Assembly (NCBI GenBank): GCA_028225715.1
Contig: JAOIXS010000002.1
Coordinates: 1-64,000, forward strand
DNA length: 64,000 bases
From: Candidatus Pelagibacter sp.
GTDB lineage: Bacteria > Pseudomonadota > Alphaproteobacteria > Pelagibacterales > Pelagibacteraceae
Direction of reading: 5' to 3'
This document shows positions 18,748 through 26,733 of this stretch, in pieces. Both the position numbers and the translations under genes were made by a program. The notes below the pieces were generated by a model. It saw only the letters and a program-made list of their open reading frames with translations. It did no database searches and was not told the DNA's origin. The stretch's first letter is position 1; every line of letters starts with the position of its first letter.

Positions 18748-19305
18748 CATTTTAACTCTTAGAGTTAGTAAAATTACTATAATTATAAGATAAATTAAGG
18801 GCTCAACTGTAACTACTTTAACTAACCACAAGTAGTGAATAATTCCTAATAAAGAAATTATATAAATAAGTTTATGTAGTTTTTTCCACTTATCTCTTAA
18901 CAGTCTTATCATTCTTTTAGATGAAGTAAGAGCAAGTGGTACTAATAATAGCCAAGCTAAAAATCCAGCAAATATAAATTTTTTTTTTAGAATATCATCA
19001 CTAATACTAGACCAATCGAAGCGATAATCTATTCCTACATAAGTCATCATATGTGCTGAGGCATAAAAAAAAACAAACAAGCCAAACATTCTCCTATAGC
19101 TAATCCAAAAATTTAATTTAGTAAATTTTTGTAAAGGAGTCATTGCAAGAGTTATTATAATAAAACGAAGAGTCCAATTACCAGTTACATGTGTAATTTC
19201 TTTTACAGGCTCAGGACCTAACTGATTAAAGATAATTTGATAAAAAATAATTAATATTGGTAGTAAAGATAAAAAGAAAATTGGTATTTTTATATATTTA
19301 CGCAT
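18736..19305 (-). CDS. msrQ: Heme-binding membrane subunit MsrQ
   Basis: An integral membrane b-type heme protein of 189 residues that passes quinol electrons to MsrP. About six hydrophobic helices are seen. Likely heme histidines lie in FYASAHMMTYVG and KLHKLIYIISLLGIIHYLW, and RRMFGL and THVTGNW match the ferric-reductase-like family. It directly follows msrP on the same strand (24-base gap). Confidence 0.92.
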   Translation of the reverse strand: MRKYIKIPIFFLSLLPILIIFYQIIFNQLGPEPVKEITHVTGNWTLRFIIITLAMTPLQKFTKLNFWISYRRMFGLFVFFYASAHMMTYVGIDYRFDWSSISDDILKKKFIFAGFLAWLLLVPLALTSSKRMIRLLRDKWKKLHKLIYIISLLGIIHYLWLVKVVTVEPLIYLIIIVILLTLRVKMKFN

Positions 19306-19329
19306 TTTTATAAAAATAATTTTATGTAT

Positions 19330-20235
19330 TTAAAAGTTTTTCTTTAAATCCATACCTGAGTATAAATTTGCAACATCATCACCGTACCCATTAAACATTT
19401 CTGTTTCAATTCTGGGAGATAAAATACCCTCACCAATGACACGCTCTGTTGCTTGTGACCATCTAGGATGTGAAACATTTGGATTAACATTAGAATAAAA
19501 CCCATATTCTCTTGGAGACGATCTCATCCAAGATGATGTAGGCATATTTTCAACTAATTTTATTTTAACAATTGCTTTTGCACTTTTAAAACCATACTTC
19601 CAAGGAACAAAAATTCTTAATGGAGCTCCATTTTGGTTAGGTAAAGGTTTTCCATAAAGCCCAGTAACAACTGTTGTTATAGGATGCATTGCTTCATCAA
19701 TTCTTAATCCTTCTCTATAGGGCCAGTTTAATACTGGATACTTTTGACCTTTCATTTGTAATGGGTCGTAAATACTTTCAAATTCAACAAATTTTGCGCT
19801 ATTTTTAATAGACACTTTATTAAGTAATTTACTTAAAGAAAATCCCATCCAAGGAATAACCATAGACCACCCTTCAACACATCTAAGTTTGTAAACTCTT
19901 TCTTCAGAAGGAAATAAAGAAATTATTTCTTCAGCTGAAAGTGTGATTGGATTATCTACCTCACCTTCAATAGTAACACTCCATGGTTTAGTAGCAAATT
20001 CTTGTGAATTTTTGAAAGGGTCACCTTTTCCAGTTCCAAACTCATAATAGTTGTTATAAGTTGTAATATCCTTATATGAGGTCAGCTCAGCTTTATTTTG
20101 TGAATAAGCATTGTTTAAAAACGGTATACTGCTTAAGGATAATGAACCTACACTTAAGCCAATAGATTTAATAAACTTTCTTCTTTTATTGTATATTTGT
20201 TCAGGTGTAATTTCTGAATTTTTATATTTTTTCAT
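19330..20235 (-). CDS. msrP: Periplasmic methionine sulfoxide reductase MsrP
   Basis: A Moco enzyme of 301 residues that repairs oxidised methionines in periplasmic proteins. It has a twin-arginine signal (RRKFIKSIGLSVGSLSLS) ending near the NNAYS site. The molybdenum ligand cysteine lies in YKLRCVEGWSM. MsrQ follows as its electron donor. The Moco genes moaE and moaD precede it on the same strand; moaE overlaps its start by 14 bases. Confidence 0.94.
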   Translation of the reverse strand: MKKYKNSEITPEQIYNKRRKFIKSIGLSVGSLSLSSIPFLNNAYSQNKAELTSYKDITTYNNYYEFGTGKGDPFKNSQEFATKPWSVTIEGEVDNPITLSAEEIISLFPSEERVYKLRCVEGWSMVIPWMGFSLSKLLNKVSIKNSAKFVEFESIYDPLQMKGQKYPVLNWPYREGLRIDEAMHPITTVVTGLYGKPLPNQNGAPLRIFVPWKYGFKSAKAIVKIKLVENMPTSSWMRSSPREYGFYSNVNPNVSHPRWSQATERVIGEGILSPRIETEMFNGYGDDVANLYSGMDLKKNF

Positions 20236-20674
20236 GTTGAATAGGATTACCTTTTAGCCACTCACTTTGTTCATTTTTATAATGTTCTTTTTTCCATATA
20301 GGAGATCTTTTTTTAATTTCTTCAATAATATATCTAGATAGAACGTAAGCTTCATCCCTATGTTTGCAAGCAACTGCGATAATTATACTAGTTTCTCCAA
20401 GTCCTACATAACCCTTAATATGTTCTATAAATACAGCTTTATCAATAATTTTTAATTTTTCAGTGGCTTCTTTATAAATTTCATCAAAGCTTTTTAATAC
20501 TAGTTCGTCATGACTATCATAAGTTATTCCAACAACTTCTTTATTTTCATTAATATTTCTGACCGTACCATTAAAAATAATGGATGCACCAAAAGAGGAA
20601 GATTTTATAAAAGTTTCTGCTTCAGAAGTTTTTATTTTATTTTTTTTAATATCTATTATTTTTGTATGAAGCAT
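20222..20674 (-). CDS. moaE: Molybdopterin synthase catalytic subunit
   Basis: Transfers sulfur from MoaD thiocarboxylate to precursor Z. The family blocks are GTVRNINENKEVVGITYDSH, EHIKGYVGLGETSIIIAV and RSPIWKKEH, the last with the catalytic lysine. I chose the ATG at 20674 (150 residues), which shares a base with the moaD stop (TGATG); a TTG one codon earlier is less likely. It ends inside msrP. Confidence 0.94.
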   Translation of the reverse strand: MLHTKIIDIKKNKIKTSEAETFIKSSSFGASIIFNGTVRNINENKEVVGITYDSHDELVLKSFDEIYKEATEKLKIIDKAVFIEHIKGYVGLGETSIIIAVACKHRDEAYVLSRYIIEEIKKRSPIWKKEHYKNEQSEWLKGNPIQHEKI

Positions 20675-20943
20675 CAACCACCACCTATTGGAGGTATAAT
20701 CCCAATTTTTTGATCCTTTGAAATTTCAAAATTATCATTGATAATATTATTATCTTCAGAACAAAAAGCAGAACTTTTTACAATTTTTATAAAACTTTCA
20801 TTACCTTTACAATTTATATCTAAATAATTTATAATTTCTTTACGAAAATCTTTTAATTCGATTTTTTTTTCAATATTAAATTCCAAGTAGCCTTTATTGC
20901 TAAAGTCTCTACTTGCTCCAAATAGTTCAAGTTTAATTTTCAT
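20674..20943 (-). CDS. moaD: Molybdopterin synthase sulfur carrier
   Basis: A ubiquitin-fold protein of 89 residues ending IIPPIGGG, with the C-terminal Gly-Gly that is activated and thiocarboxylated. The start MKIKLELFGASRD is typical. It overlaps the thioesterase upstream by four bases and moaE downstream by one, so the three genes are translationally coupled. One extra terminal Gly beyond the usual Gly-Gly is noted. Confidence 0.92.
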   Translation of the reverse strand: MKIKLELFGASRDFSNKGYLEFNIEKKIELKDFRKEIINYLDINCKGNESFIKIVKSSAFCSEDNNIINDNFEISKDQKIGIIPPIGGG

Positions 20944-21407
20944 TTTTTTAGTTTAGTTGATAGTTTTAAACCTTCAGTATTGAAGTTAATTTTATTTTCC
21001 TCAATATAATTATCTATTATCTTAATTTTTTCATTTTCAAATTCTGAAACTTTTCTTTTATCCAAGTTTATGTAGAGTGCTAAAACTTCAGTAGTAGCAG
21101 ACAAAATATTATCAGTCTTGTTATACATTTCTAATTTATAATGTAGTCTTTTATTATCATGGTCTAAATGAATTAAACAAATATCTACCTCTTCACCTTC
21201 TTTAACTTCTTTTTGATAGGTGGTACTTGTTTCCACAACCATTGTGCTTCTTTTCAATGTTTTAGCAGAATGTTCACCCATTTGAAATTTCGATAAAATT
21301 TTTTCAGCACCCATATCAAATACTAAAATATAATATGCTAAGTTCATGTGTTTATTATAATCAGTCCATTCCTTAATTATTTTTTTTGTAGTAAGAAGAA
21401 CTGGCAT
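20940..21407 (-). CDS. Acyl-CoA thioesterase-like protein (hotdog fold)
   Basis: A 155-residue protein of the 4HBT/carnitine-thioesterase type. EWTDYNKHMNLAYYILVFDMG is the N-terminal active-site block (Asp-x-x-x-His) and TTYQKEVKEGEEVDI the strand that follows. It is placed between parA and moaD in one leftward run. The substrate is unknown, and the link to Moco synthesis is probably only positional. Confidence 0.82.
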   Translation of the reverse strand: MPVLLTTKKIIKEWTDYNKHMNLAYYILVFDMGAEKILSKFQMGEHSAKTLKRSTMVVETSTTYQKEVKEGEEVDICLIHLDHDNKRLHYKLEMYNKTDNILSATTEVLALYINLDKRKVSEFENEKIKIIDNYIEENKINFNTEGLKLSTKLKK

Positions 21408-21409
21408 TA

Positions 21410-22048
21410 CTATTTTATTTCAGAGAGTATTTGTTCTGATAAATTTTTAATTTCTTCAACAGCATTACCTTTTTTTTGTTTTTCTACAGCTGTTTTGCCT
21501 TCACCCATTGAAGAAGTATAAATCTGACGATTTCCAATTATTGTATTCGTTGACAATAGATCTAAACTTTTTATAAAATTGTTTGTTTTGTCTATAAGCT
21601 TTGATCTCTGGTTTGATCTATTGATTTGTATTAAAATCTTTTTATTTACTTGTTTTGCAATATCTACAATTGCACCTGTTGCCCAAAAATCAACATGAGA
21701 AGCAGCCATTGGTATCAAAACTAAATCAGCAGCTTCTATCGATGGACGTGCATCTGACTCTATTTTTGGAGGAGTATCTATAATTACTATATCATGATCT
21801 GTTTTTAACGTTTTGGCTTCATACTGAGCACCCCATAAACTTGCAGTTTTAAAAGTTAGACCTTCATTGGAAACCTTTTTTTCAGTCCTTATCATAAACC
21901 ATTTACCTAAGCTTCCTTGAGGGTCTGTATCAATAATGGCTACTTTTAAGTTGTGATATTTAATAAAAGCTAGAGCCAAATGTACTGAAAGAGTGGTTTT
22001 TCCAGTACCTCCTTTTTGTTGAGCGATAGTTATGACTTTTGAAAGCAT
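21410..22048 (-). CDS. ParA/MinD-type ATPase (orphan)
   Basis: A 212-residue P-loop ATPase with the deviant Walker A QQKGGTGKTTL, the switch DTDPQGSLG and IIDTPPK. ParA relatives position DNA or protein cargo along the nucleoid. No parB gene or parS-like repeat lies nearby, so it is an orphan type, and the cargo is unknown. First gene of the leftward run to msrQ. Confidence 0.88.
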   Translation of the reverse strand: MLSKVITIAQQKGGTGKTTLSVHLALAFIKYHNLKVAIIDTDPQGSLGKWFMIRTEKKVSNEGLTFKTASLWGAQYEAKTLKTDHDIVIIDTPPKIESDARPSIEAADLVLIPMAASHVDFWATGAIVDIAKQVNKKILIQINRSNQRSKLIDKTNNFIKSLDLLSTNTIIGNRQIYTSSMGEGKTAVEKQKKGNAVEEIKNLSEQILSEIK

Positions 22049-22251
22049 TTTAAAGTAATATAATATACTTGGATAATATTCAGCAAAATAGAATCTACCT
22101 TATAAACAAAGAGTAATTAAAAAGAGATTTGTTATACTATTCTAGTTATGATTGAATCTATTCTCTCTTAATTTTTTTAAATTTATTTTTTAAAAAAGAA
22201 GAATTTAAACACTTCTAAATTATATATATATTTATAATCAACATTATTTAA

Positions 22252-22280
22252 TTGATTTGTGCGACAATAGAACGTTTAAT
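22252..22280 (+). promoter_or_regulatory. Candidate promoter of the rhodopsin-flotillin block
   Basis: TTGATT (22252-22257), a 17-base spacer and TTTAAT (22275-22280), placing the start of transcription about 20 bases before the rhodopsin ATG. The rest of the 258-base gap from 22049 is AT-rich, with a short TA run and weak inverted repeats. I see no clear operator. Read by eye in AT-rich DNA, so tentative. Confidence 0.4.
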
Positions 22281-22306
22281 GTGAATAGAGAGAGAGATTT
22301 GAGTTA

Positions 22307-23011
22307 ATGAACAAACTATTAATGCCACAAGACGTCGTTGGCGGTTCTTTTTGGTTAATATCTGTTGCAATGATAGGTGCAGCGATATTTTTCTTCCGTG
22401 AAAGTGGTCGGCTATCATCTAAATGGGGAACTGTAATGAATCTCATTGGAGTTATAGCTCTGATGTCTTCTATACACTACTTTTATGCAAAGAATTTATG
22501 GGTGATGAATGGTCAAGCGCCTACAGCACTTAGATATATTGACTGGATACTAACATTTCCTCTTTCGATACTCACTTTCTATGTGATGCTTAGGTCTGTT
22601 ACAGATGTTAAGCGTGGGATGTTCTGGAGATTGCTTGTTGGGACACTAATTTGGGTTATTGCACAACTTTTAGGAGCATATGGTTATATGAGTGTAACTC
22701 TAGGGTTCCTAGTAGGTATTGTTGGTTGGCTCTATATCATAGGAGAGCTTTATATGGGTGATGCTGGTAGAACTAACGCATCATGCAATAATGAGAGTGT
22801 TCAGATGGCATTTTTTGCAAATAGACTAATAATAACCATTGGTTTTTCTATTTACCACATTGGATACTTTATTGAACATTTAGCAGGTGGTGCAAACATC
22901 AATAGTTTGAACATAATCTATAATTTAGCTGATGTTTTGAATAAAATTATTTTTGGAATGATAATTTATAGTGCAGCTTTAGAAGACACAAAAAAAGAAA
23001 ATAAGAATTAA
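22307..23011 (+). CDS. Flotillin-associated rhodopsin (FArhodopsin), DTT motif
   Basis: Seven-helix rhodopsin of 234 residues without a signal peptide. It keeps the retinal lysine K213 (NLADVLNKIIFG), counterions D79 and D209, R76, and H57, the equivalent of proteorhodopsin His75. The key positions 97/101/108 read D79, T83, T90, so the proton-donor Glu is Thr. The colour-tuning site is Ser87 instead of Leu or Gln. The retinal-pocket Trp of helix F is Phe180 and the next Pro is His184. Together with the flotillin-like gene 13 bases downstream this fits the FArhodopsin clade. It is unlikely to be an efficient proton pump; sensing or a structural role is more plausible. Confidence 0.92.
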   Translation: MNKLLMPQDVVGGSFWLISVAMIGAAIFFFRESGRLSSKWGTVMNLIGVIALMSSIHYFYAKNLWVMNGQAPTALRYIDWILTFPLSILTFYVMLRSVTDVKRGMFWRLLVGTLIWVIAQLLGAYGYMSVTLGFLVGIVGWLYIIGELYMGDAGRTNASCNNESVQMAFFANRLIITIGFSIYHIGYFIEHLAGGANINSLNIIYNLADVLNKIIFGMIIYSAALEDTKKENKN

Positions 23012-23024
23012 GGAGGAATAATAT

Positions 23025-25007
23025 ATGACTAAAGGAGCAGACATAATAGCGGCAATAATTCTAGTTGCACTTGGAATAGCAATTATAGTTTATTTATTAC
23101 ACTGGCTATATAGAAGATCTTCAAAAGAAGTTTCATTTGTACGTACAGGTATGCTTGGAGAAAAAGTTGTTATCTCTGGAGGAGCTTTTGTTTTACCTAT
23201 AATTCATAATATTACCCAAGTTGGAATGCGTACTTTAAGTTTAAGTATTAAGAGAGCAGGGGATAAATCTCTGATTACAAAAGATAGAATGAGAGCAGAA
23301 CTAATTACAGAATTTTTTACTAAAGTTCCACCAGAAGCAAAAGCTGTTTCAACTGCAGCACAAACTTTAGGTAATAGAACTCTTGATCCAGAACATTTAA
23401 AAGAAGTAGTAGCAGGTCGTTTTGCTGATGCACTTGGAGAAGTTGCAGCAAAAATGACCCTTGATGAGATACAAGAAAATAGAGGTCAATTTGTTAAAGA
23501 AGTTGCAAAAATTGCAAATGAGTCAATAGGTCATACAGGGCTAGCGTTAGAAACGGTATCTATAATATCTTTAGATCAAGCACCAATTGAAATGTTTAAT
23601 CCAGCAAATACTTTTGATTCCCAAGGTTTAACTCAGTTAACAGAGCAAATTGAGTCTAGAAAGAAAAAAAGAAATGATATTACTCAAGATACAAAAATCT
23701 CTATTGAAAATAAAAATTTAGAGACAATTCAAAAAGAGTTAGAAATAAAGAAAAATGAAGAATTTTCTAAGTATCAGCAAGAAAGAGAAATTGCTATTCA
23801 GAAAGCTAAAGAGAGAACAGCAACGATAAAAGAAAAAGCTGAAAAAGAAAGAGAGGCTGAAGAAGCTGAGATAAGAAATCAAGAGCAAATTGAAGTTGCA
23901 AAAATTTCGCAAAATCAAGTTATTGAAGTTGAAAAAAAATTAACTGAAACAAGACTTGTTGAAGAAATTGAAAAACGTAGAAAAGAGCAAAATGAATTAG
24001 AAAGAAACTCAGCTTTTGAAATAAGACAAAAAGATTTAGAAACAGAAGTTAAAATCTTAAATCTAGATAAAGAAAGTGAATACGCTCGATTAGAGAAGCA
24101 AAGAAATGTTGATGTAAAACGTGCTCAAGAAAAAGCAGTAATAATTAAAGAGCAATCAGCAAGACAAAAAGATTCAGAGGAAGCGCAAATTATTTCTGAA
24201 CAACAAATTAAGAATGCTAAAATTGAGCAACAAAAAAATATAGACTCACATAGAATAGAATCAGAGAGAGTGGTGAGGCTTCTTGATATAGAGAAAGCTA
24301 AAAGAATAAGTATAGAAGAGCATCAAAAAAATCTTGAGATAATCAATAAATCTAAACAAGTATTAAAATCTAAAACTGAGGAAGAGAATACAAGAGGTAA
24401 AGCAATTGAAGCAGAAGAGAGAGCAAACTCAGCAAGATATGTTGAAAAGGCACAAGGAATTAAAAAGGTTGATGTGATTTCAGCTGCTTCTAAAGCAGAA
24501 CAAGAAAGACACTCTACTATGGCTGCTAAGCTAAGATATGAAATAGATGCAGCTGGTAAAGAATCTTTAAATGCTGCTGAAAACCTTAGAAGTGATGCAA
24601 GTAGAAGAAGTGCATTACGTTTAAAGCTTGCTGATAAAATTGAATCAATTATCAGAGAAAGTGTTAAACCAATGTCTAACATTAATGATATTAAGATTAT
24701 CGATGTTAATGGATTGCCTGGTTTTAGTGGTAACTCAAATGGTTCAGGTGGTGGAACCTCAGAAAGTGTTGGAACCAAAGATGGAGCAGCAGCAAGAAGC
24801 GGAAACTTAGCAGACAATGTTGTTAGTTCTGCATTACGCTACAGAGCTCACCAACCCTTTTTAGATGGTTTACTTAAAGAGATAGGGATGGCCCCTGGAG
24901 AAGTTAGCAATATCAGGAATATTTTAGGAGATTATGAAAATCCAAAAAAAGACTTTCATATGAATTTTGATAAAGATCCAACCAAGGGAACTAAAGATCC
25001 AAAATAA
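23025..25007 (+). CDS. Flotillin-like SPFH/Band 7 membrane protein
   Basis: A 660-residue protein. It has one N-terminal membrane helix (AIILVALGIAIIVYLL), an SPFH domain to about residue 210, and then a long charged coiled coil (about 215-520) rich in Glu, Lys, Arg and Gln. It ends with a Gly/Ser-rich linker and a short C-terminal domain. Flotillins form oligomeric membrane scaffolds. The perfect Shine-Dalgarno AAGGAGG overlaps the rhodopsin stop, so both are surely co-expressed, with strong initiation here. The pairing suggests that the rhodopsin and scaffold act together. Confidence 0.92.
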   Translation: MTKGADIIAAIILVALGIAIIVYLLHWLYRRSSKEVSFVRTGMLGEKVVISGGAFVLPIIHNITQVGMRTLSLSIKRAGDKSLITKDRMRAELITEFFTKVPPEAKAVSTAAQTLGNRTLDPEHLKEVVAGRFADALGEVAAKMTLDEIQENRGQFVKEVAKIANESIGHTGLALETVSIISLDQAPIEMFNPANTFDSQGLTQLTEQIESRKKKRNDITQDTKISIENKNLETIQKELEIKKNEEFSKYQQEREIAIQKAKERTATIKEKAEKEREAEEAEIRNQEQIEVAKISQNQVIEVEKKLTETRLVEEIEKRRKEQNELERNSAFEIRQKDLETEVKILNLDKESEYARLEKQRNVDVKRAQEKAVIIKEQSARQKDSEEAQIISEQQIKNAKIEQQKNIDSHRIESERVVRLLDIEKAKRISIEEHQKNLEIINKSKQVLKSKTEEENTRGKAIEAEERANSARYVEKAQGIKKVDVISAASKAEQERHSTMAAKLRYEIDAAGKESLNAAENLRSDASRRSALRLKLADKIESIIRESVKPMSNINDIKIIDVNGLPGFSGNSNGSGGGTSESVGTKDGAAARSGNLADNVVSSALRYRAHQPFLDGLLKEIGMAPGEVSNIRNILGDYENPKKDFHMNFDKDPTKGTKDPK

Positions 25008-25024
25008 AAGAATAAATAAATATT

Positions 25025-25414
25025 ATGAGTAGTGATTTAGATAATTGGGCAAAAAAATATGAAGATCTTACAAATAGTGATGCAACTATTGCAGCCATGG
25101 CGAAATATTATTCATGTTCTTTTATGTTTGATATGGAAAAAGTGAAAGTCATTATAGAAATGCATGATGGTAAAGTGAAACATATAAACACTAAACCTGG
25201 ACCTTTAGATTCCTATGATTTTGCTCTGAGAGCATCTGCAAATACTTGGAAAGAGTTTAGTCAGCCCATTCCTAAACCTATGTATCACGGAATATTTTCA
25301 GCAAGTTTTAGAAAAGATCTTAAAATTGAGGGGAATCATTTAGTTTTAATGCAAAATCTGAGAAATTTTACAGTCCAGTTTGAATTACTTAGAAAATCTG
25401 GAGTGCCAGTTTAA
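25025..25414 (+). CDS. SCP2-like small protein
   Basis: A 129-residue soluble protein. The strand pattern VKVIIEMHDGKVKHI, then PGPLDSYDFALRAS with a Trp-containing helix, then IEGNHLVLMQNLRNF resembles the sterol-carrier-protein-2 fold, which binds lipids. The match is weak in detail. It follows the flotillin gene by 17 bases in the same block, so a lipid or membrane role would fit. Confidence 0.55.
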   Translation: MSSDLDNWAKKYEDLTNSDATIAAMAKYYSCSFMFDMEKVKVIIEMHDGKVKHINTKPGPLDSYDFALRASANTWKEFSQPIPKPMYHGIFSASFRKDLKIEGNHLVLMQNLRNFTVQFELLRKSGVPV

Positions 25415-25447
25415 AATGAGATTTTTTAAATTTAAAGGAGATATTAA

Positions 25448-26302
25448 ATGGTAAAGCATCATGATGTTGTTGGTCGTTATGTTACGATTGAAGTGGATGA
25501 TTGTGAGTATAAAGTTTTTTATCTTCAAAATGGTAAAGGAATACCATTGATTTGTCAGCATACAGCTGGTTGTCATAACCATCAATGGAGAGGATTACTT
25601 GAAGATGAAGAGATTATTAAAAACTATAATGTAATAGCTTATGATTTACCAAGACATGGAAAATCTGATCCACCACACAATAAAGAGTTCTGGAAAGAGG
25701 ATTATAAGTTAACTGCAGATCATTTTTGTAATTTTATAGTTAAACTTTGTGAGGCACTTGATTTAAAAGATCCTATATTTATGGGCTCATCTTTTGGAGG
25801 AAACGTAGCTCTGCAATTAGCTTTACGTCACCCAAATAAATTTAGAGCAGTAATCCCAGTAGAAGCAGCGGATCATGCGCCTGGATTTTATTTAGACTGG
25901 TGGAGACATCCCCATTCAAATGCAGCACAAGTTTGTGGAAGTGGTACGTGGGATTTAATGGCACCTCAATCTCCAGAAAAAGATAGATGGCTGACTTGGC
26001 ATTATTATACCCAAGGTTCAGAAGCATTTAAAGGAGATTTACATTTTTACTCAGTTGATCATGACTTGAGAAATGAATTAAAAAATATCGATGGTCACAA
26101 GTGCCCAGTTATTATGATGACAGGAACTTATGATTATCTAACGCCTCCTGAGGCAACAGAAAATACAGCAAGACAGATAAAAGGAGGAGTTTATATTGAA
26201 ATGCCAGATATAGGGCATTTTCCTATGAGTGAAAATCATGAATTATTTAGGGTTTATTTAATAGAAGCTTTAAAAATTATTAACGAGAGAACAAATAAAT
26301 AA
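25448..26302 (+). CDS. Alpha/beta hydrolase
   Basis: A 284-residue hydrolase with nucleophile elbow GSSFGGNVA, an acid in TGTYDYLTPPE and a histidine in DIGHFPMSE. The oxyanion block is CQHTAGCHNHQWRG. It is closest in layout to carboxylesterase or C-C hydrolase types. It has a clear Shine-Dalgarno (AAAGGAG) and its stop overlaps the next ATG by one base, so it is coupled to the dimethylformamidase-like small subunit. Confidence 0.88.
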   Translation: MVKHHDVVGRYVTIEVDDCEYKVFYLQNGKGIPLICQHTAGCHNHQWRGLLEDEEIIKNYNVIAYDLPRHGKSDPPHNKEFWKEDYKLTADHFCNFIVKLCEALDLKDPIFMGSSFGGNVALQLALRHPNKFRAVIPVEAADHAPGFYLDWWRHPHSNAAQVCGSGTWDLMAPQSPEKDRWLTWHYYTQGSEAFKGDLHFYSVDHDLRNELKNIDGHKCPVIMMTGTYDYLTPPEATENTARQIKGGVYIEMPDIGHFPMSENHELFRVYLIEALKIINERTNK

Positions 26303-26709
26303 TGAAAGAAAAAACAGGAACACAGCTAAACCAGGCTCATTCAAGTGTAGATGATTTTAATACTAAAAAGTATGTCCTACCTTTATTAAGAGATGAAAAA
26401 ACTAGAAATAGATTAATAGAAGAACATAGAGCTTGCCCAGTTGGTAGAGCTCCACATAATGGTCAGCCAATGGTTGAGCACAGTAAAGATTTAATAAGAG
26501 TTTTAGATAAATTAAGAAGACAACCAATGGCAGGTAAACTGCTTACTGTATGCAAGAGGCCCCATGAAGATTATAGAATAGGAGTTGCAAGTGGGGTTAG
26601 AGGACAACCAGTTGAAATTCTAGAGGAATCTTTTTCATCAGAAGAAGCTTGTGAGCATGCTATTTTTTTGAAAAGAATTGTGGCACTTTTAGAAAAGTAT
26701 GCAGAATAA
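26302..26709 (+). CDS. N,N-dimethylformamidase-like small (alpha) subunit
   Basis: A basic 135-residue protein. Its size, its position directly before the large subunit, and the block LRRQPMAGKLLTVCKRPHED-YRIG match the small subunit of DMFase as I know it. In DMFase the small subunit packs on the large one and is needed for activity. Recognised mainly from context and length. The C-terminal half aligns without gaps over about 30 residues with the protein at 29091. Confidence 0.68.
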   Translation: MKEKTGTQLNQAHSSVDDFNTKKYVLPLLRDEKTRNRLIEEHRACPVGRAPHNGQPMVEHSKDLIRVLDKLRRQPMAGKLLTVCKRPHEDYRIGVASGVRGQPVEILEESFSSEEACEHAIFLKRIVALLEKYAE

Positions 26710-26733
26710 TTAATATTTAGAGAAGGGTATAAT

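Noticed and set aside
22049..22251. Possible terminator or small RNA upstream of the rhodopsin promoter
   Set aside because: Only weak, broken AT-rich inverted repeats (AAGAGA/TCTCTT with a long loop) were seen; not enough to call an RNA.
24323..24817. Antisense frame of 164 codons across the flotillin coiled coil
   Set aside because: Shadow of the Glu/Lys/Ala-rich repeat coding on the other strand; no start context, no family, and the sense protein is clear.
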